This document shows, piece after piece, positions 15,587 to 21,413 of a stretch of DNA of 21,413 nt. The stretch comes from JBAVVD01 sp049697115 (GTDB lineage: Bacteria > Acidobacteriota > Aminicenantia > Aminicenantales > UBA4085), in contig JBAVVD010000031.1 in assembly GCA_049697115.1 (NCBI GenBank), positions 1 through 21,413 of the forward strand. The letters run 5' to 3'. The notes beneath the pieces were generated by a model that made no database searches, was not told the origin of the DNA, and saw nothing but the letters and a program-made list of their open reading frames with translations. The stretch's first letter is position 1. The number at the start of each line of letters is the position of its first letter. Position numbers and translations under genes: made by a program.

Positions 15587-16627
15587 TCATCCGAATTTTT
15601 TCTGGAATTCCTTCACATCCTGCGCTCCGGTCTTTCCGGAAAGGAGCGTATGGGTGACCAGATTTCTTTTATTGCCGATGAGTTTCGGCGGCAGCAGCTC
15701 GTATTTCTGAGGACCCAATCTCATCAGGGCGTTTAAATGGATTCCGGCCTTATGGGCAAACCCATTGGATGTGTTCGTCATCAAATGGGGGGGCATCTCG
15801 ATGTTGCAAATCCGAGAAATATAATTTTCCGCCCGGGTCAGCAGTTTCAGATTGTAGCGCCGGGCCAGCTCTGAATCCATTACATATAAATTGACCAGAA
15901 GCGAGCTGAGGGGAGTGATCCCAGTCCTCTCCCCGATTCCAAGGAGAGACGTGCTGACCCAATTCGCTCCCGATTGAAGAGCCACCAGGGCATTACTGAC
16001 CGCATGCCCGAGGTCGTTGTGGAAATGCACTTCAATATCCACGGTCAAACACCGGCGGAGCTCCCGGATGCGTCTAGCCACTTCCCAGTTCATGGTTTTG
16101 CCCAGCGTGTCGGCCACCCCGACTCTCTGCACCTTCAGAGACTCTGCCAGTTGATAGACTGCGTAGCTCTTCTCCACAGGCTGACCAAAAAAATCCTCCA
16201 CGCCGACCCTCACCTCGAGAGAATTTTTCTTTGCCGTTTCCACATTCCGGCCCAGCTTTTCCATGTATTCCAGACAGGTCATGTTCATGGCCGCCAGGCG
16301 TTCGGGATCCACCGTGCACAGGATGTTGACCCCGTCAACGCCGCTTTCGACGGCCTTTGCGACATCCCTCTCATGGTTTCTGATATGCGAAAGAATCCGG
16401 ACTGGGCTTCCCCGCCGCGTCCGGATGATCTCCCTGATCATCTCTTGTATTTCCATTTTGGACGGATTTCCGACTTCCACATAGTCGACCCGGATCCTAT
16501 CCAGATAGGAAAAAATGCGCTTCTGCTCGGCCACGGAGAAATTCGCCTTGGAGAACTGAAATCCCTCGCGCAGTGTGGAATCAATAATCCCTTTGAAATT
16601 CTTGAAAATCCGCATTTGTTCATTCAT
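15587..16627 (-). CDS. Homocitrate synthase (short form), first enzyme of the aminoadipate pathway
   Basis: This 346-residue DRE-TIM metallolyase condenses acetyl-CoA and 2-oxoglutarate. The homocitrate-synthase form of the N-terminal motif is present: DSTLREGFQFSKANF (16-30) with R20 and E21. So are the metal-binding HFHND (201-205), GIGERTGITPL (230-240) and HKAGIHLNAL (292-301). These fit LysS/NifV-type homocitrate synthase better than isopropylmalate synthase. The protein ends soon after HTLLSGKTGAQDVKEF; by my recollection the Thermus enzyme runs about 30-45 residues longer. There is no LeuA-type regulatory domain. The ATG at 16627 starts 2 nt after the lysY stop; an open extension of 24 codons overlaps lysY and is rejected. 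It commits this operon to lysine rather than only arginine. Confidence 0.86.
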   Translation of the reverse strand: MNEQMRIFKNFKGIIDSTLREGFQFSKANFSVAEQKRIFSYLDRIRVDYVEVGNPSKMEIQEMIREIIRTRRGSPVRILSHIRNHERDVAKAVESGVDGVNILCTVDPERLAAMNMTCLEYMEKLGRNVETAKKNSLEVRVGVEDFFGQPVEKSYAVYQLAESLKVQRVGVADTLGKTMNWEVARRIRELRRCLTVDIEVHFHNDLGHAVSNALVALQSGANWVSTSLLGIGERTGITPLSSLLVNLYVMDSELARRYNLKLLTRAENYISRICNIEMPPHLMTNTSNGFAHKAGIHLNALMRLGPQKYELLPPKLIGNKRNLVTHTLLSGKTGAQDVKEFQKKFG

Positions 16628-16629
16628 AG

Positions 16630-17688
16630 TTACACCGGATGAAGTCCCGGAAACTCCAATCCCGTGGTCTCCGGAAATCCATACATGAGATTCATGCACT
16701 GGACCGCATTTCCCGCCGTCCCCTTAACAAGGTTGTCGATGGCCCCCAGCAGGACCAGCCGCTTCCCTCTCTTTTCTTTTTCAAATCCGATTTCACAAAA
16801 ATTCGTTCCCGCCAGAATCTTGGGCTCCGGACAGCGATAAAGCCCCTGACTCTGCTTGACGATGCGCAGGAAAGGCTTGTCCGCATACTCGCCCCTCAGG
16901 GCCTTCCAGACATCTTTCTCAGAAAAGTCCGGATTTTCCAGGAAGGTGTGAATCGTGACCAGAATACCCCGGACCATTTCGATAGCCGTGGCGGATATGC
17001 TCACACATACGCCGGGACAGAAATCCCGGAGAGCCTGCTCGATTTCGGCGGCGTGCCGATGATGGGTGGGCCTGTACGAGCGCACAACGCCGGCTCTTTC
17101 CGGATGGTGAGAGGCCTCCGAGGGTTTGTGGCCCGCCTGGGAGCTTCCCATTTTCGCATCGATGATGATCGGGTCTCCGGCAATGAGCCGATGCTTGGCC
17201 AGAGGGAAAAGGCAGAGGATGGAGACAATCGCTTCACATCCGGGACCCGCCACATACCGTGCGTCCGTTATCTTTTCCGCATAGAGCTCGGGCAGGCCGT
17301 AAACAAACTCGGACAGCCGATGGGGCCGGGCATGCTCTGTTCCATACCAGTATTTCCAGCTCTCCTTGTCCCGCAGCCTGAAGTCGGCGCCGAGGTCGAT
17401 GATTTTTTCGGCTTTTTTCATCCATCCGTCCATGGAATTCATGGACTCTCCGTTCGGAAGGGCCAGAAACAGAAGGTTGCAGGGCTCCACTTCATCCGTC
17501 CGGACAAACGTCAGAAAAGTCAGTCCTCTGAGATTGGGGTGGAGAACGGTAACCGGCTGGCCCGCAAAGCGGTTGCTGGTGATCTGGTAAACCTGAACCT
17601 TCGGGTGTTGGAGGAGAATGCGGAGGAGTTCCCCGCCCGCATATCCCGAACCGCCGACAATGGACACTCGCAGCCGGTCTTCGCTCAT
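16630..17688 (-). CDS. lysY: LysW-gamma-aminoadipyl phosphate reductase (ArgC family)
   Basis: This 352-residue NAD(P)H-dependent reductase turns the carrier-bound acyl phosphate into a semialdehyde. It has the nucleotide-binding GGSGYAGGEL (12-21), the catalytic Cys151 in VAGPGCEA, and HHRHAAEIEQ (210-219) with the conserved His. The HRH.AEIEQ form is typical of LysY rather than classical ArgC, as I recall it. The ATG at 17688 is chosen because GGAG lies 8 nt upstream and it overlaps the lysX stop as ATGA (17685-17688). In-frame ATGs at 17694 and 17715 lack proper spacing. It is translationally coupled to lysX and followed 2 nt later by homocitrate synthase. Confidence 0.9.
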   Translation of the reverse strand: MSEDRLRVSIVGGSGYAGGELLRILLQHPKVQVYQITSNRFAGQPVTVLHPNLRGLTFLTFVRTDEVEPCNLLFLALPNGESMNSMDGWMKKAEKIIDLGADFRLRDKESWKYWYGTEHARPHRLSEFVYGLPELYAEKITDARYVAGPGCEAIVSILCLFPLAKHRLIAGDPIIIDAKMGSSQAGHKPSEASHHPERAGVVRSYRPTHHRHAAEIEQALRDFCPGVCVSISATAIEMVRGILVTIHTFLENPDFSEKDVWKALRGEYADKPFLRIVKQSQGLYRCPEPKILAGTNFCEIGFEKEKRGKRLVLLGAIDNLVKGTAGNAVQCMNLMYGFPETTGLEFPGLHPV

Positions 17689-18533
17689 CGACATGTCTCC
17701 GCGATTTTTAAACAATAATCCATTATGGCCTGGGAAATGCTGATTCCCGTGGGCTCTTCCGAATTCCTGAATTCCATTGTGTGATTGACTTCATTGACCA
17801 TCAGGCCGTTGTCCCTCTCAAAAAGATCCACCGCCAGAAGTCCGCCTCCGACCGCTTCTGATGTTCTGCGGCAAATGGGACTTAACGCAGGCGTCACCGG
17901 ACAATTCCGGGCCACAGCTCCTCTGGCTGTGTTTGTGATCCAGTGGGAAGATTCCCTGTAGATGGCGCAGATCGTCTCCCCGTCAACGACAAAAGCGCGG
18001 ATGTCCCTGCCTCCTTTGGGAATGTATTCCTGAATGTAAAAGGCTTTCTGGGGAGGAGTTCCCAGGACATCTTTATGCTCCAAAAGGGCTTCCAGGCTGT
18101 CGCTGTCATTGACTCTGGCCAGAAGCCTTCCCCATGATCCCAAGGGAGGCTTGAGCACGACAGGAAATCCGCCGAGCTCCTCGACGGCCTGGAGGGCCGG
18201 CTCCATGCTGAACACCATCGCAAACCGGGGGGTGGGGATTCCGGCCTGTCTCAAAAGGAGGGAGGTCAGGAATTTATCCCCGCAATTCCGCGCCACCTTT
18301 AGAGAATTGACCACAGGAATCTTCAGGGATTCCAGAAAGGCCGTGGCATAATTTCCTTTCACTGTGGACACGGACCTCTCCAGCGCCACGTCAAAGGTGA
18401 TTTTCATGGTGTCCGCATTGAAATTCTCAGTCCGGATATCGATCAATTCCGCAGAAATCCCTCTGTCCTTGGCCGCATCCAGGATGAGCTTTTCTTCCTT
18501 GCGGACAGTCGCGTGAAGTATGGCCAGTCGCAT
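17685..18533 (-). CDS. lysX: Alpha-aminoadipate-LysW ligase (RimK-like ATP-grasp)
   Basis: This 282-residue ATP-grasp ligase joins the alpha-amino group of aminoadipate to the gamma-carboxylate of the C-terminal Glu of LysW. Visible are VVLKPPLGSWGRLLARV (125-141, ATP-binding Lys and Gly-rich loop), QEYIPKGGRDIRAFVV (168-183), NTARGA (201-206), and the metal-binding VNEVNHTMEFRNS (246-258), a strong LysX/ArgX signature. Length is normal for the family. Whether it uses aminoadipate only or also glutamate (ArgX activity) cannot be settled by eye; the adjacent homocitrate synthase supports aminoadipate. The ribosome site is weak and a hairpin precedes it. It overlaps lysY by 4 nt. Confidence 0.92.
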   Translation of the reverse strand: MRLAILHATVRKEEKLILDAAKDRGISAELIDIRTENFNADTMKITFDVALERSVSTVKGNYATAFLESLKIPVVNSLKVARNCGDKFLTSLLLRQAGIPTPRFAMVFSMEPALQAVEELGGFPVVLKPPLGSWGRLLARVNDSDSLEALLEHKDVLGTPPQKAFYIQEYIPKGGRDIRAFVVDGETICAIYRESSHWITNTARGAVARNCPVTPALSPICRRTSEAVGGGLLAVDLFERDNGLMVNEVNHTMEFRNSEEPTGISISQAIMDYCLKIAETCR

Positions 18534-18561
18534 TATTTTCGCCGAAGAGTGAGTTTCCTGC

Positions 18562-18600
18562 GGATTCCAATGGATGGGCCCTCAGCCGGCAATTGGAACC
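18562..18600 (-). other. Stem-loop between lysW and lysX
   Basis: In the minus-strand transcript GG.TTCCAAT (18592-18600) pairs with ATTGGAATCC (18562-18571), a 9-bp stem with one bulged base and a 20-nt GC-rich loop. It sits in the 89-nt gap between lysW and lysX. It may set a higher output for the carrier protein than for the enzymes, by mRNA protection or partial termination; no T-tract is present. Confidence 0.4.
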
Positions 18601-18622
18601 CGCTCTATCCTTGATTCCCTTC

Positions 18623-18826
18623 TTATTCTCCCCAGTCTTCTTCGATCAACGGGGCTTCACTGAGGACCAGATGGCTTCCGGTCAGGCTGTCGACCACAAG
18701 CACGGATTGACATTCCGGGCAGTACAGAATTTCCGTTTCTTCAATGGTTCCTTCTGGAGAAACGAACGCCTCGCACACGGGGCAATTTCCTCTAACGGAT
18801 ACTTCTTCCATGCTTTTCATGGACAT
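18623..18826 (-). CDS. lysW: LysW amino-group carrier protein
   Basis: This 67-residue acidic protein carries the pathway intermediates on its C-terminal glutamate. It has the two zinc-knuckle pairs CPVC and CPEC, a hydrophobic VLVVDSLTGSHLVL stretch and the diagnostic C-terminus EDWGE. The last Glu is the attachment site. Known LysW proteins are about 54-60 residues, so this one has a slightly longer N-terminus. The ATG at 18826 is 10 nt after AAGGAG; in-frame ATGs at 18835, 18820 and 18811 are possible, the last giving 62 residues. It is the first gene after the operon promoter. The identification is very firm because of the EDWGE end plus lysX, lysY, lysZ and lysJ downstream. Confidence 0.95.
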   Translation of the reverse strand: MSMKSMEEVSVRGNCPVCEAFVSPEGTIEETEILYCPECQSVLVVDSLTGSHLVLSEAPLIEEDWGE

Positions 18827-18879
18827 CTTTCTCATTCTCCTTCTATAAAAATTGCTTTCCATTAAAAACGATTAAAGCC

Positions 18880-18907
18880 ATTATAGACATGTCGTTTCGA
18901 ATGTCAA
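18880..18907 (-). promoter_or_regulatory. Near-perfect sigma70 promoter of the lysine operon
   Basis: On the minus strand, TTGACA (18902-18907) and TATAAT (18880-18885) are both exact consensus boxes with a 16-nt spacer. The transcript should start near 18873, leaving a leader of about 47 nt that ends in AAGGAG before lysW. Such a strong promoter suggests that control is by repression. Confidence 0.8.
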
Positions 18908-18910
18908 ATT

Positions 18911-18938
18911 TTTACATATAATTTACAAAAATTATAAT
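18911..18938 (+). promoter_or_regulatory. Divergent promoter of the ACT-domain gene
   Basis: TTTACA (18911-18916) and TATAAT (18933-18938) with a 16-nt spacer face the opposite way. Its -35 box is only 3 bp from the -35 box of the lysine operon promoter. A second, weaker pair, TTTACA (18943-18948) and TTATAT (18965-18970), lies closer to the gene. Confidence 0.6.
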
Positions 18939-18977
18939 TTTATTTACAATTCCTAATTTATTTGTTATATTTTTAAC

Positions 18978-19628
18978 ATGATAAGCGTACCCGAAATCGT
19001 GGAAAAAATTGTCAAGAAGTCGGCTTTCCTGGATGCCGCCCTGACGCTCGGGATCGTCAACCTCTCGGCTCTGGCCCGCCTCATTAAGCCGGAAGTCGAA
19101 AAGGAGGCGATGAAAAAAATTCAGCCGGGCGCAGTCATTGTCGCCTTGAATCGCCTGGCCCAAAAAATCAAGAAAAGCACCAAACTGCAAAAAGCCGTTT
19201 TCCGGAATACGCCGGACTTCATCGTCCGTTCCAGCCTTGTGGAAATGACCTATGCCAACTCGGAATCCCTTGTCCTGAAACAGAAAAAGCTACTGGACCA
19301 GACGAACATCCGGCAGAATTATTTTTTAACGTTCACCCAGGGCATCAACGAAACGACTTTGATCGCCGGCAAGGAGCTCAAGAAAAAAATCCTGGCCTTT
19401 TTCAAAGAAGAAAAATTGATCTCCCAGATCGACAATCTCTCGTCGGTCACCATCCTCCTGCCCCATGGCACGGCTCTGATCCCCGGAGTCTACAGTTACA
19501 TTCTCAAAGCCCTGGCCTGGGAAGGTATTAATGTGGTGGAAGTCGTCTCCACACTGAATGAATTCACGATCATCCTGGAAGACAAAAACATCGAATCCTC
19601 CTTCGCCATCATCAAACGCCTGTATTGA
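18978..19628 (+). CDS. ACT-domain protein, possible amino-acid-sensing regulator
   Basis: This 216-residue soluble protein has three parts. The first is a helical N-terminal domain (about 1-70, with NLSALARLIKPEVEKE) that could be a winged-helix or helical module. The second is a degenerate ACT-like stretch (about 79-130). The third is a clear ACT domain like those of aspartate kinases (about 153-216: VTILLPHG, IPGVYSYILKALAWEGINV, then EFTIILED). No kinase or other catalytic domain is present. ACT domains bind amino acids, and the gene is divergent from the lysine operon with shared promoter DNA, so lysine sensing is plausible. The ATG at 18978 has no Shine-Dalgarno; an internal ATG at 19110 does (AAGGAGGCG) but would remove the conserved N-terminus. 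The 3' end is duplicated at 20955-21011. Confidence 0.72.
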   Translation: MISVPEIVEKIVKKSAFLDAALTLGIVNLSALARLIKPEVEKEAMKKIQPGAVIVALNRLAQKIKKSTKLQKAVFRNTPDFIVRSSLVEMTYANSESLVLKQKKLLDQTNIRQNYFLTFTQGINETTLIAGKELKKKILAFFKEEKLISQIDNLSSVTILLPHGTALIPGVYSYILKALAWEGINVVEVVSTLNEFTIILEDKNIESSFAIIKRLY

Positions 19629-19641
19629 GACTACCTGGGGC
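19585..19641 (+). repeat. 57-bp direct repeat, copy 1 (3' end of the ACT gene)
   Basis: It matches 20955-21011 at 56 of 57 positions; the single difference is C at 19601 versus T at 20971. This copy covers the last 14 codons with the stop of the ACT gene plus 13 nt beyond. Confidence 0.9.
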
Positions 19642-19660
19642 CGCGGACAGCTTCCGGGCC
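19639..19660 (+). other. Stem-loop after the ACT gene
   Basis: GGCC-G-CGGA (19639-19647) pairs with TCCG-GGCC (19653-19660) around the loop CAGCT, an 8-bp GC-rich stem with one bulge. It lies 11 nt after the stop codon and could end transcription, but no T-run follows. Confidence 0.4.
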
Positions 19661-19685
19661 GCATCCCCCCATTCTCCAGAAGTTC

Positions 19686-19715
19686 TTGACACCTTTTTGA
19701 GTCGTGATTTACAAT
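19686..19715 (+). promoter_or_regulatory. Sigma70-like promoter of the prolyl aminopeptidase-like gene
   Basis: TTGACA (19686-19691), an 18-nt spacer and TACAAT (19710-19715) predict a start near 19722. The leader is about 90 nt and contains a 27-codon ORF (19732-19815) whose stop overlaps the gene's start. Confidence 0.6.
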
Positions 19716-19811
19716 CTCCCATGATGATTGGATGGATCAAATAGTGATCTTTTCCCGCCGCAAAGGCATTATCCCCATGAACCCCGACGGCAGAAGAGAG
19801 GAGCGACCGAC

Positions 19812-20837
19812 ATGACCAAGACATCGCGCATCGGAGGATTGATCCTGGGAGCGGTCCTTTGCCTGGGAATGGGGAACGGAGACCTGTCCCAGACGGCCGA
19901 CGTCCGGTTGTGGCCCAACATCGAACCTTTCCAGACGGGAGACCTGAAGGTTTCTGATCTCCACCAGATCCACTATGAGCTCAGCGGTCATCCTCAAGGA
20001 AAGCCGGTGGTCGTCCTGCACGGCGGGCCGGGCGCGAAAAGCTCCCCCTACTACCGCCGCTTCTTCAACCCCGAAAAATTCCTGATCGTTCTTTTCGACC
20101 AACGAGGATGCGGTTTGTCCAAACCGCTGTTCGAACTGCGGGAAAACACGACTCCCGATCTCGTGGCCGATATCGAAAAGCTTCGCGTCCACCTGAAACT
20201 GGAAAAGATTATTCTCTTCGGCGGCTCGTGGGGCTCGACCCTGGCTTTGGCCTATGCCGAAACGCATCCGGCCTCGACCGCGGGGCTGGTCCTGCGGGGC
20301 GTGTTCACCGGAACGCGGGAGGAAATCGATCATTACTACCGGGGAGTTCGGGCGTTTTTCCCGGAAGCTTACGATAAGCTGGAAAGCCTCCTTGGTCAGC
20401 GGCCTTCTCCCCAGGCCGTTCTCCGTCTCGTCCAGAGCGGGAATGCGGAAGAGCGCCAGAAAGGCGCCCGCGCTTGGGTTGAGTATGAATTCAAGATCGC
20501 GGAGCTTCAGGCGAAGGACGCGGAGATCGCGAGACTTCTTGATACGCCGACTTTGGCCGATACGATCCATTCATTGGCTCTGATCGAGAACCACTACATG
20601 GCCAACCGTTGCTTTTTTGAGGAGGGACAGCTCTCTCGGGACGCCGCCAAGCTGAAGGATATCCCGGCCGTCTTCGTCAACGGGCGCTATGATATGATCT
20701 GCCCGCCGCTGGCCGCTTACAAACTGCACCGGATGCTCCCCTTGTCCAAACTGGTCATCGCCGAGGCCTCCGGCCATTCCCTGCAGGAACGGGCCATCGA
20801 GCGGGCCCTCCTCATTGCGATGCGGGATTTTGAATAA
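19812..20837 (+). CDS. Prolyl aminopeptidase-like alpha/beta hydrolase (peptidase S33), probably exported
   Basis: This 341-residue alpha/beta-hydrolase resembles proline iminopeptidases, which remove N-terminal proline from peptides. It has the oxyanion motif HGGPG, FDQRGCGLS, and the nucleophile GGSWGS with Ser139. Asp294 lies in GRYDMICPP and His322 in ASGHS. The Ser-Asp-His spacing (155 and 28 residues) fits the Xanthomonas enzyme closely (110, 266, 294 as I recall). The N-terminus (MTKTSRIGG, then LILGAVLCLGMG) looks like a short signal peptide or anchor, unusual for this mostly cytoplasmic family. The ATG at 12 nt into line 19801 is chosen because AGGAG lies 8 nt upstream. A related S33 hydrolase with other specificity remains possible. 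Confidence 0.87.
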   Translation: MTKTSRIGGLILGAVLCLGMGNGDLSQTADVRLWPNIEPFQTGDLKVSDLHQIHYELSGHPQGKPVVVLHGGPGAKSSPYYRRFFNPEKFLIVLFDQRGCGLSKPLFELRENTTPDLVADIEKLRVHLKLEKIILFGGSWGSTLALAYAETHPASTAGLVLRGVFTGTREEIDHYYRGVRAFFPEAYDKLESLLGQRPSPQAVLRLVQSGNAEERQKGARAWVEYEFKIAELQAKDAEIARLLDTPTLADTIHSLALIENHYMANRCFFEEGQLSRDAAKLKDIPAVFVNGRYDMICPPLAAYKLHRMLPLSKLVIAEASGHSLQERAIERALLIAMRDFE

Positions 20838-20861
20838 TCGGGATCAGACCTCCCCCTCCGC

Positions 20862-20954
20862 GGATCGCTTATCAGGAAGTCTTGATGGTCGCCGCATCGA
20901 GGACAGAGCATCGGGTCGACTTCATAAACCTTGCAGATCATCTCGGCCCCGCGC
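20862..20954 (-). pseudogene. Fragment of an IS91-like transposase C-terminal region
   Basis: The minus-strand translation gives RGAEMICKVYEVDPMLCPRCG. This matches the 'W.rlIkkVyEvDPL.CPkCG' segment near the C-terminus of IS91-type (Y2) transposases, including a Cys-x-x-Cys pair. After the CPRCG the expected 'g.M.viafi' sequence is not found, and upstream the frame enters the 57-bp duplicate directly at 20955, so only about 25-30 codons of the transposase remain. It is a remnant without function. The family identification is from memory of the motif. Confidence 0.45.
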
Positions 20955-21011
20955 AAAACATCGAATCCTCTTTCGCCATCATCAAACGCCTGTATTGAGA
21001 CTACCTGGGGC
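20955..21011 (+). repeat. 57-bp direct repeat, copy 2
   Basis: It is 56/57 identical to 19585-19641 and would encode KNIESSFAIIKRLY plus a stop in the same frame. Here it is separated from any ACT gene body and abuts the transposase-like fragment at its left edge. Confidence 0.9.
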
Positions 21012-21214
21012 TGGGTGGTCCCAAATTTGCCGACCGGATTAATAAGGGATCCTGACGCGATTCCCCCAACGTCCCCGTGGATCGTCCTATTGAGTTCCAG
21101 GGCAACCTTCAAGATGATGTGCCGCCCGTCTTTTAAGTTCTAATGGCCGAAGGATTTGACTTTTTCCCATTGAGCAACCAAAATGCAGATATGAAGGGAC
21201 ACGGAGAACTTCCA

Positions 21215-21343
21215 ATGAAACCATTCCAACTGCCTGTCTTTATATTATTGAACGTCATTTTGTTGACGGCGACATTATCTCCCTCTATAGGGCGTCACGA
21301 AACCCCCTATTTAACAAGGTTTGGCAGAAATGATTTCACGTAG
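21215..21343 (+). CDS. Short ORF with signal-peptide-like N-terminus
   Basis: The 42-codon ORF begins with ATG 8 nt after GGAG. It reads MKPF, a hydrophobic run FILLNVILLTATL, then a short polar tail ending in GRNDFT. It could be a small secreted peptide, or the start of a longer secreted protein cut off by the stop at 21341-21343. No family is recognised. The remaining 70 bases of the window show nothing. Confidence 0.35.
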   Translation: MKPFQLPVFILLNVILLTATLSPSIGRHETPYLTRFGRNDFT

Positions 21344-21413
21344 CGTATTTTATCATAAAAGCCTAACCGATGGGCAGTCAGTGCCACAAGCAACACGGTA
21401 ATATGGGCGATCG

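Larger units (their letters stand above)
20838..21214. other. Gene-poor stretch with transposase and repeat debris
   Basis: Between the hydrolase gene and the last small ORF there is no intact gene. It holds a short transposase-like fragment on the minus strand, the second copy of the 57-bp repeat, and a hairpin GACTACC...GGTGGTC (20999-21020) just at the repeat's end. The region looks like the scar of one or more insertions and deletions. Confidence 0.55.

Noticed and set aside
16639..17718. 359-codon open frame antisense to lysY
   Set aside because: It mirrors the codon structure of a strongly supported LysY gene, has no recognisable domain and no ribosome site. It is a by-product of GC-biased codon use.
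17685..18533. Assigning the ligase to arginine synthesis (ArgX)
   Set aside because: The operon contains homocitrate synthase, which makes aminoadipate precursors, so LysX is preferred. Dual function cannot be excluded from sequence reading alone.
1..21413. tRNA, rRNA and CRISPR arrays
   Set aside because: No cloverleaf with a tRNA-like T-loop, no ribosomal RNA signature and no regularly spaced repeats were found by reading both strands; a covariance-model scan was not possible.

Overview
The window suggests an uncultured Gram-negative-type bacterium of moderate GC. Most genes use clear Shine-Dalgarno sites and sigma70-like promoters, and several starts are GTG or TTG. A secreted DUF5916 beta-barrel protein and a lipoprotein M81 enzyme point to an outer membrane. 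A candidate such as Aminicenantes or another Acidobacteriota relative fits the gene repertoire, but this is a weak inference. The first ~1.1 kb is AT-rich or hairpin-rich and looks different from the rest. It could be acquired DNA or even an assembly junction.

Layout. 1-257 (-) is the 5' part of a type I restriction specificity (HsdS-like) gene. 258-1862 has no convincing intact gene: it holds a nested cruciform, a second inverted repeat, a perfect 41-bp palindrome, tandem hairpins and a doubtful beta-barrel-like ORF. 1863-3868 (+) is a two-gene NatA/NatB-like ABC exporter. 4101-4728 (+) is a small gene overlapping a nucleotidyltransferase gene, resembling a toxin-antitoxin-like pair. 4967-6505 (+) is a lipoprotein MlrC/M81 metallopeptidase. 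6738-10529 (+) is HrpA helicase. 10636-12792 (+) is a DUF5916 outer-membrane protein. On the minus strand, 18826 down to 12883 is one operon, lysW-lysX-lysY-homocitrate synthase-lysZ-lysJ-class II amidotransferase-like gene, behind a near-perfect sigma70 promoter. Divergent from it (18978-19628, +) is an ACT-domain protein. 19812-20837 (+) is a prolyl aminopeptidase-like hydrolase. The right end contains a transposase-like fragment, a 57-bp duplicate of the ACT gene's 3' end and a short secreted-peptide ORF.

How the genes work together. The minus-strand operon encodes carrier-protein (LysW)-mediated lysine synthesis through alpha-aminoadipate. Homocitrate synthase starts the pathway, LysX attaches aminoadipate to the C-terminal Glu of LysW, LysZ phosphorylates, LysY reduces and LysJ aminates. 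The releasing hydrolase LysK is not in the window. Its place is taken by an Ntn-type class II amidotransferase-like protein, which belongs to a chemistry class that cleaves gamma-glutamyl amides, the same bond type as in LysW-gamma-lysine. This possible non-homologous replacement of LysK, together with the divergent ACT-domain protein as a possible lysine sensor, is the most interesting hypothesis here.
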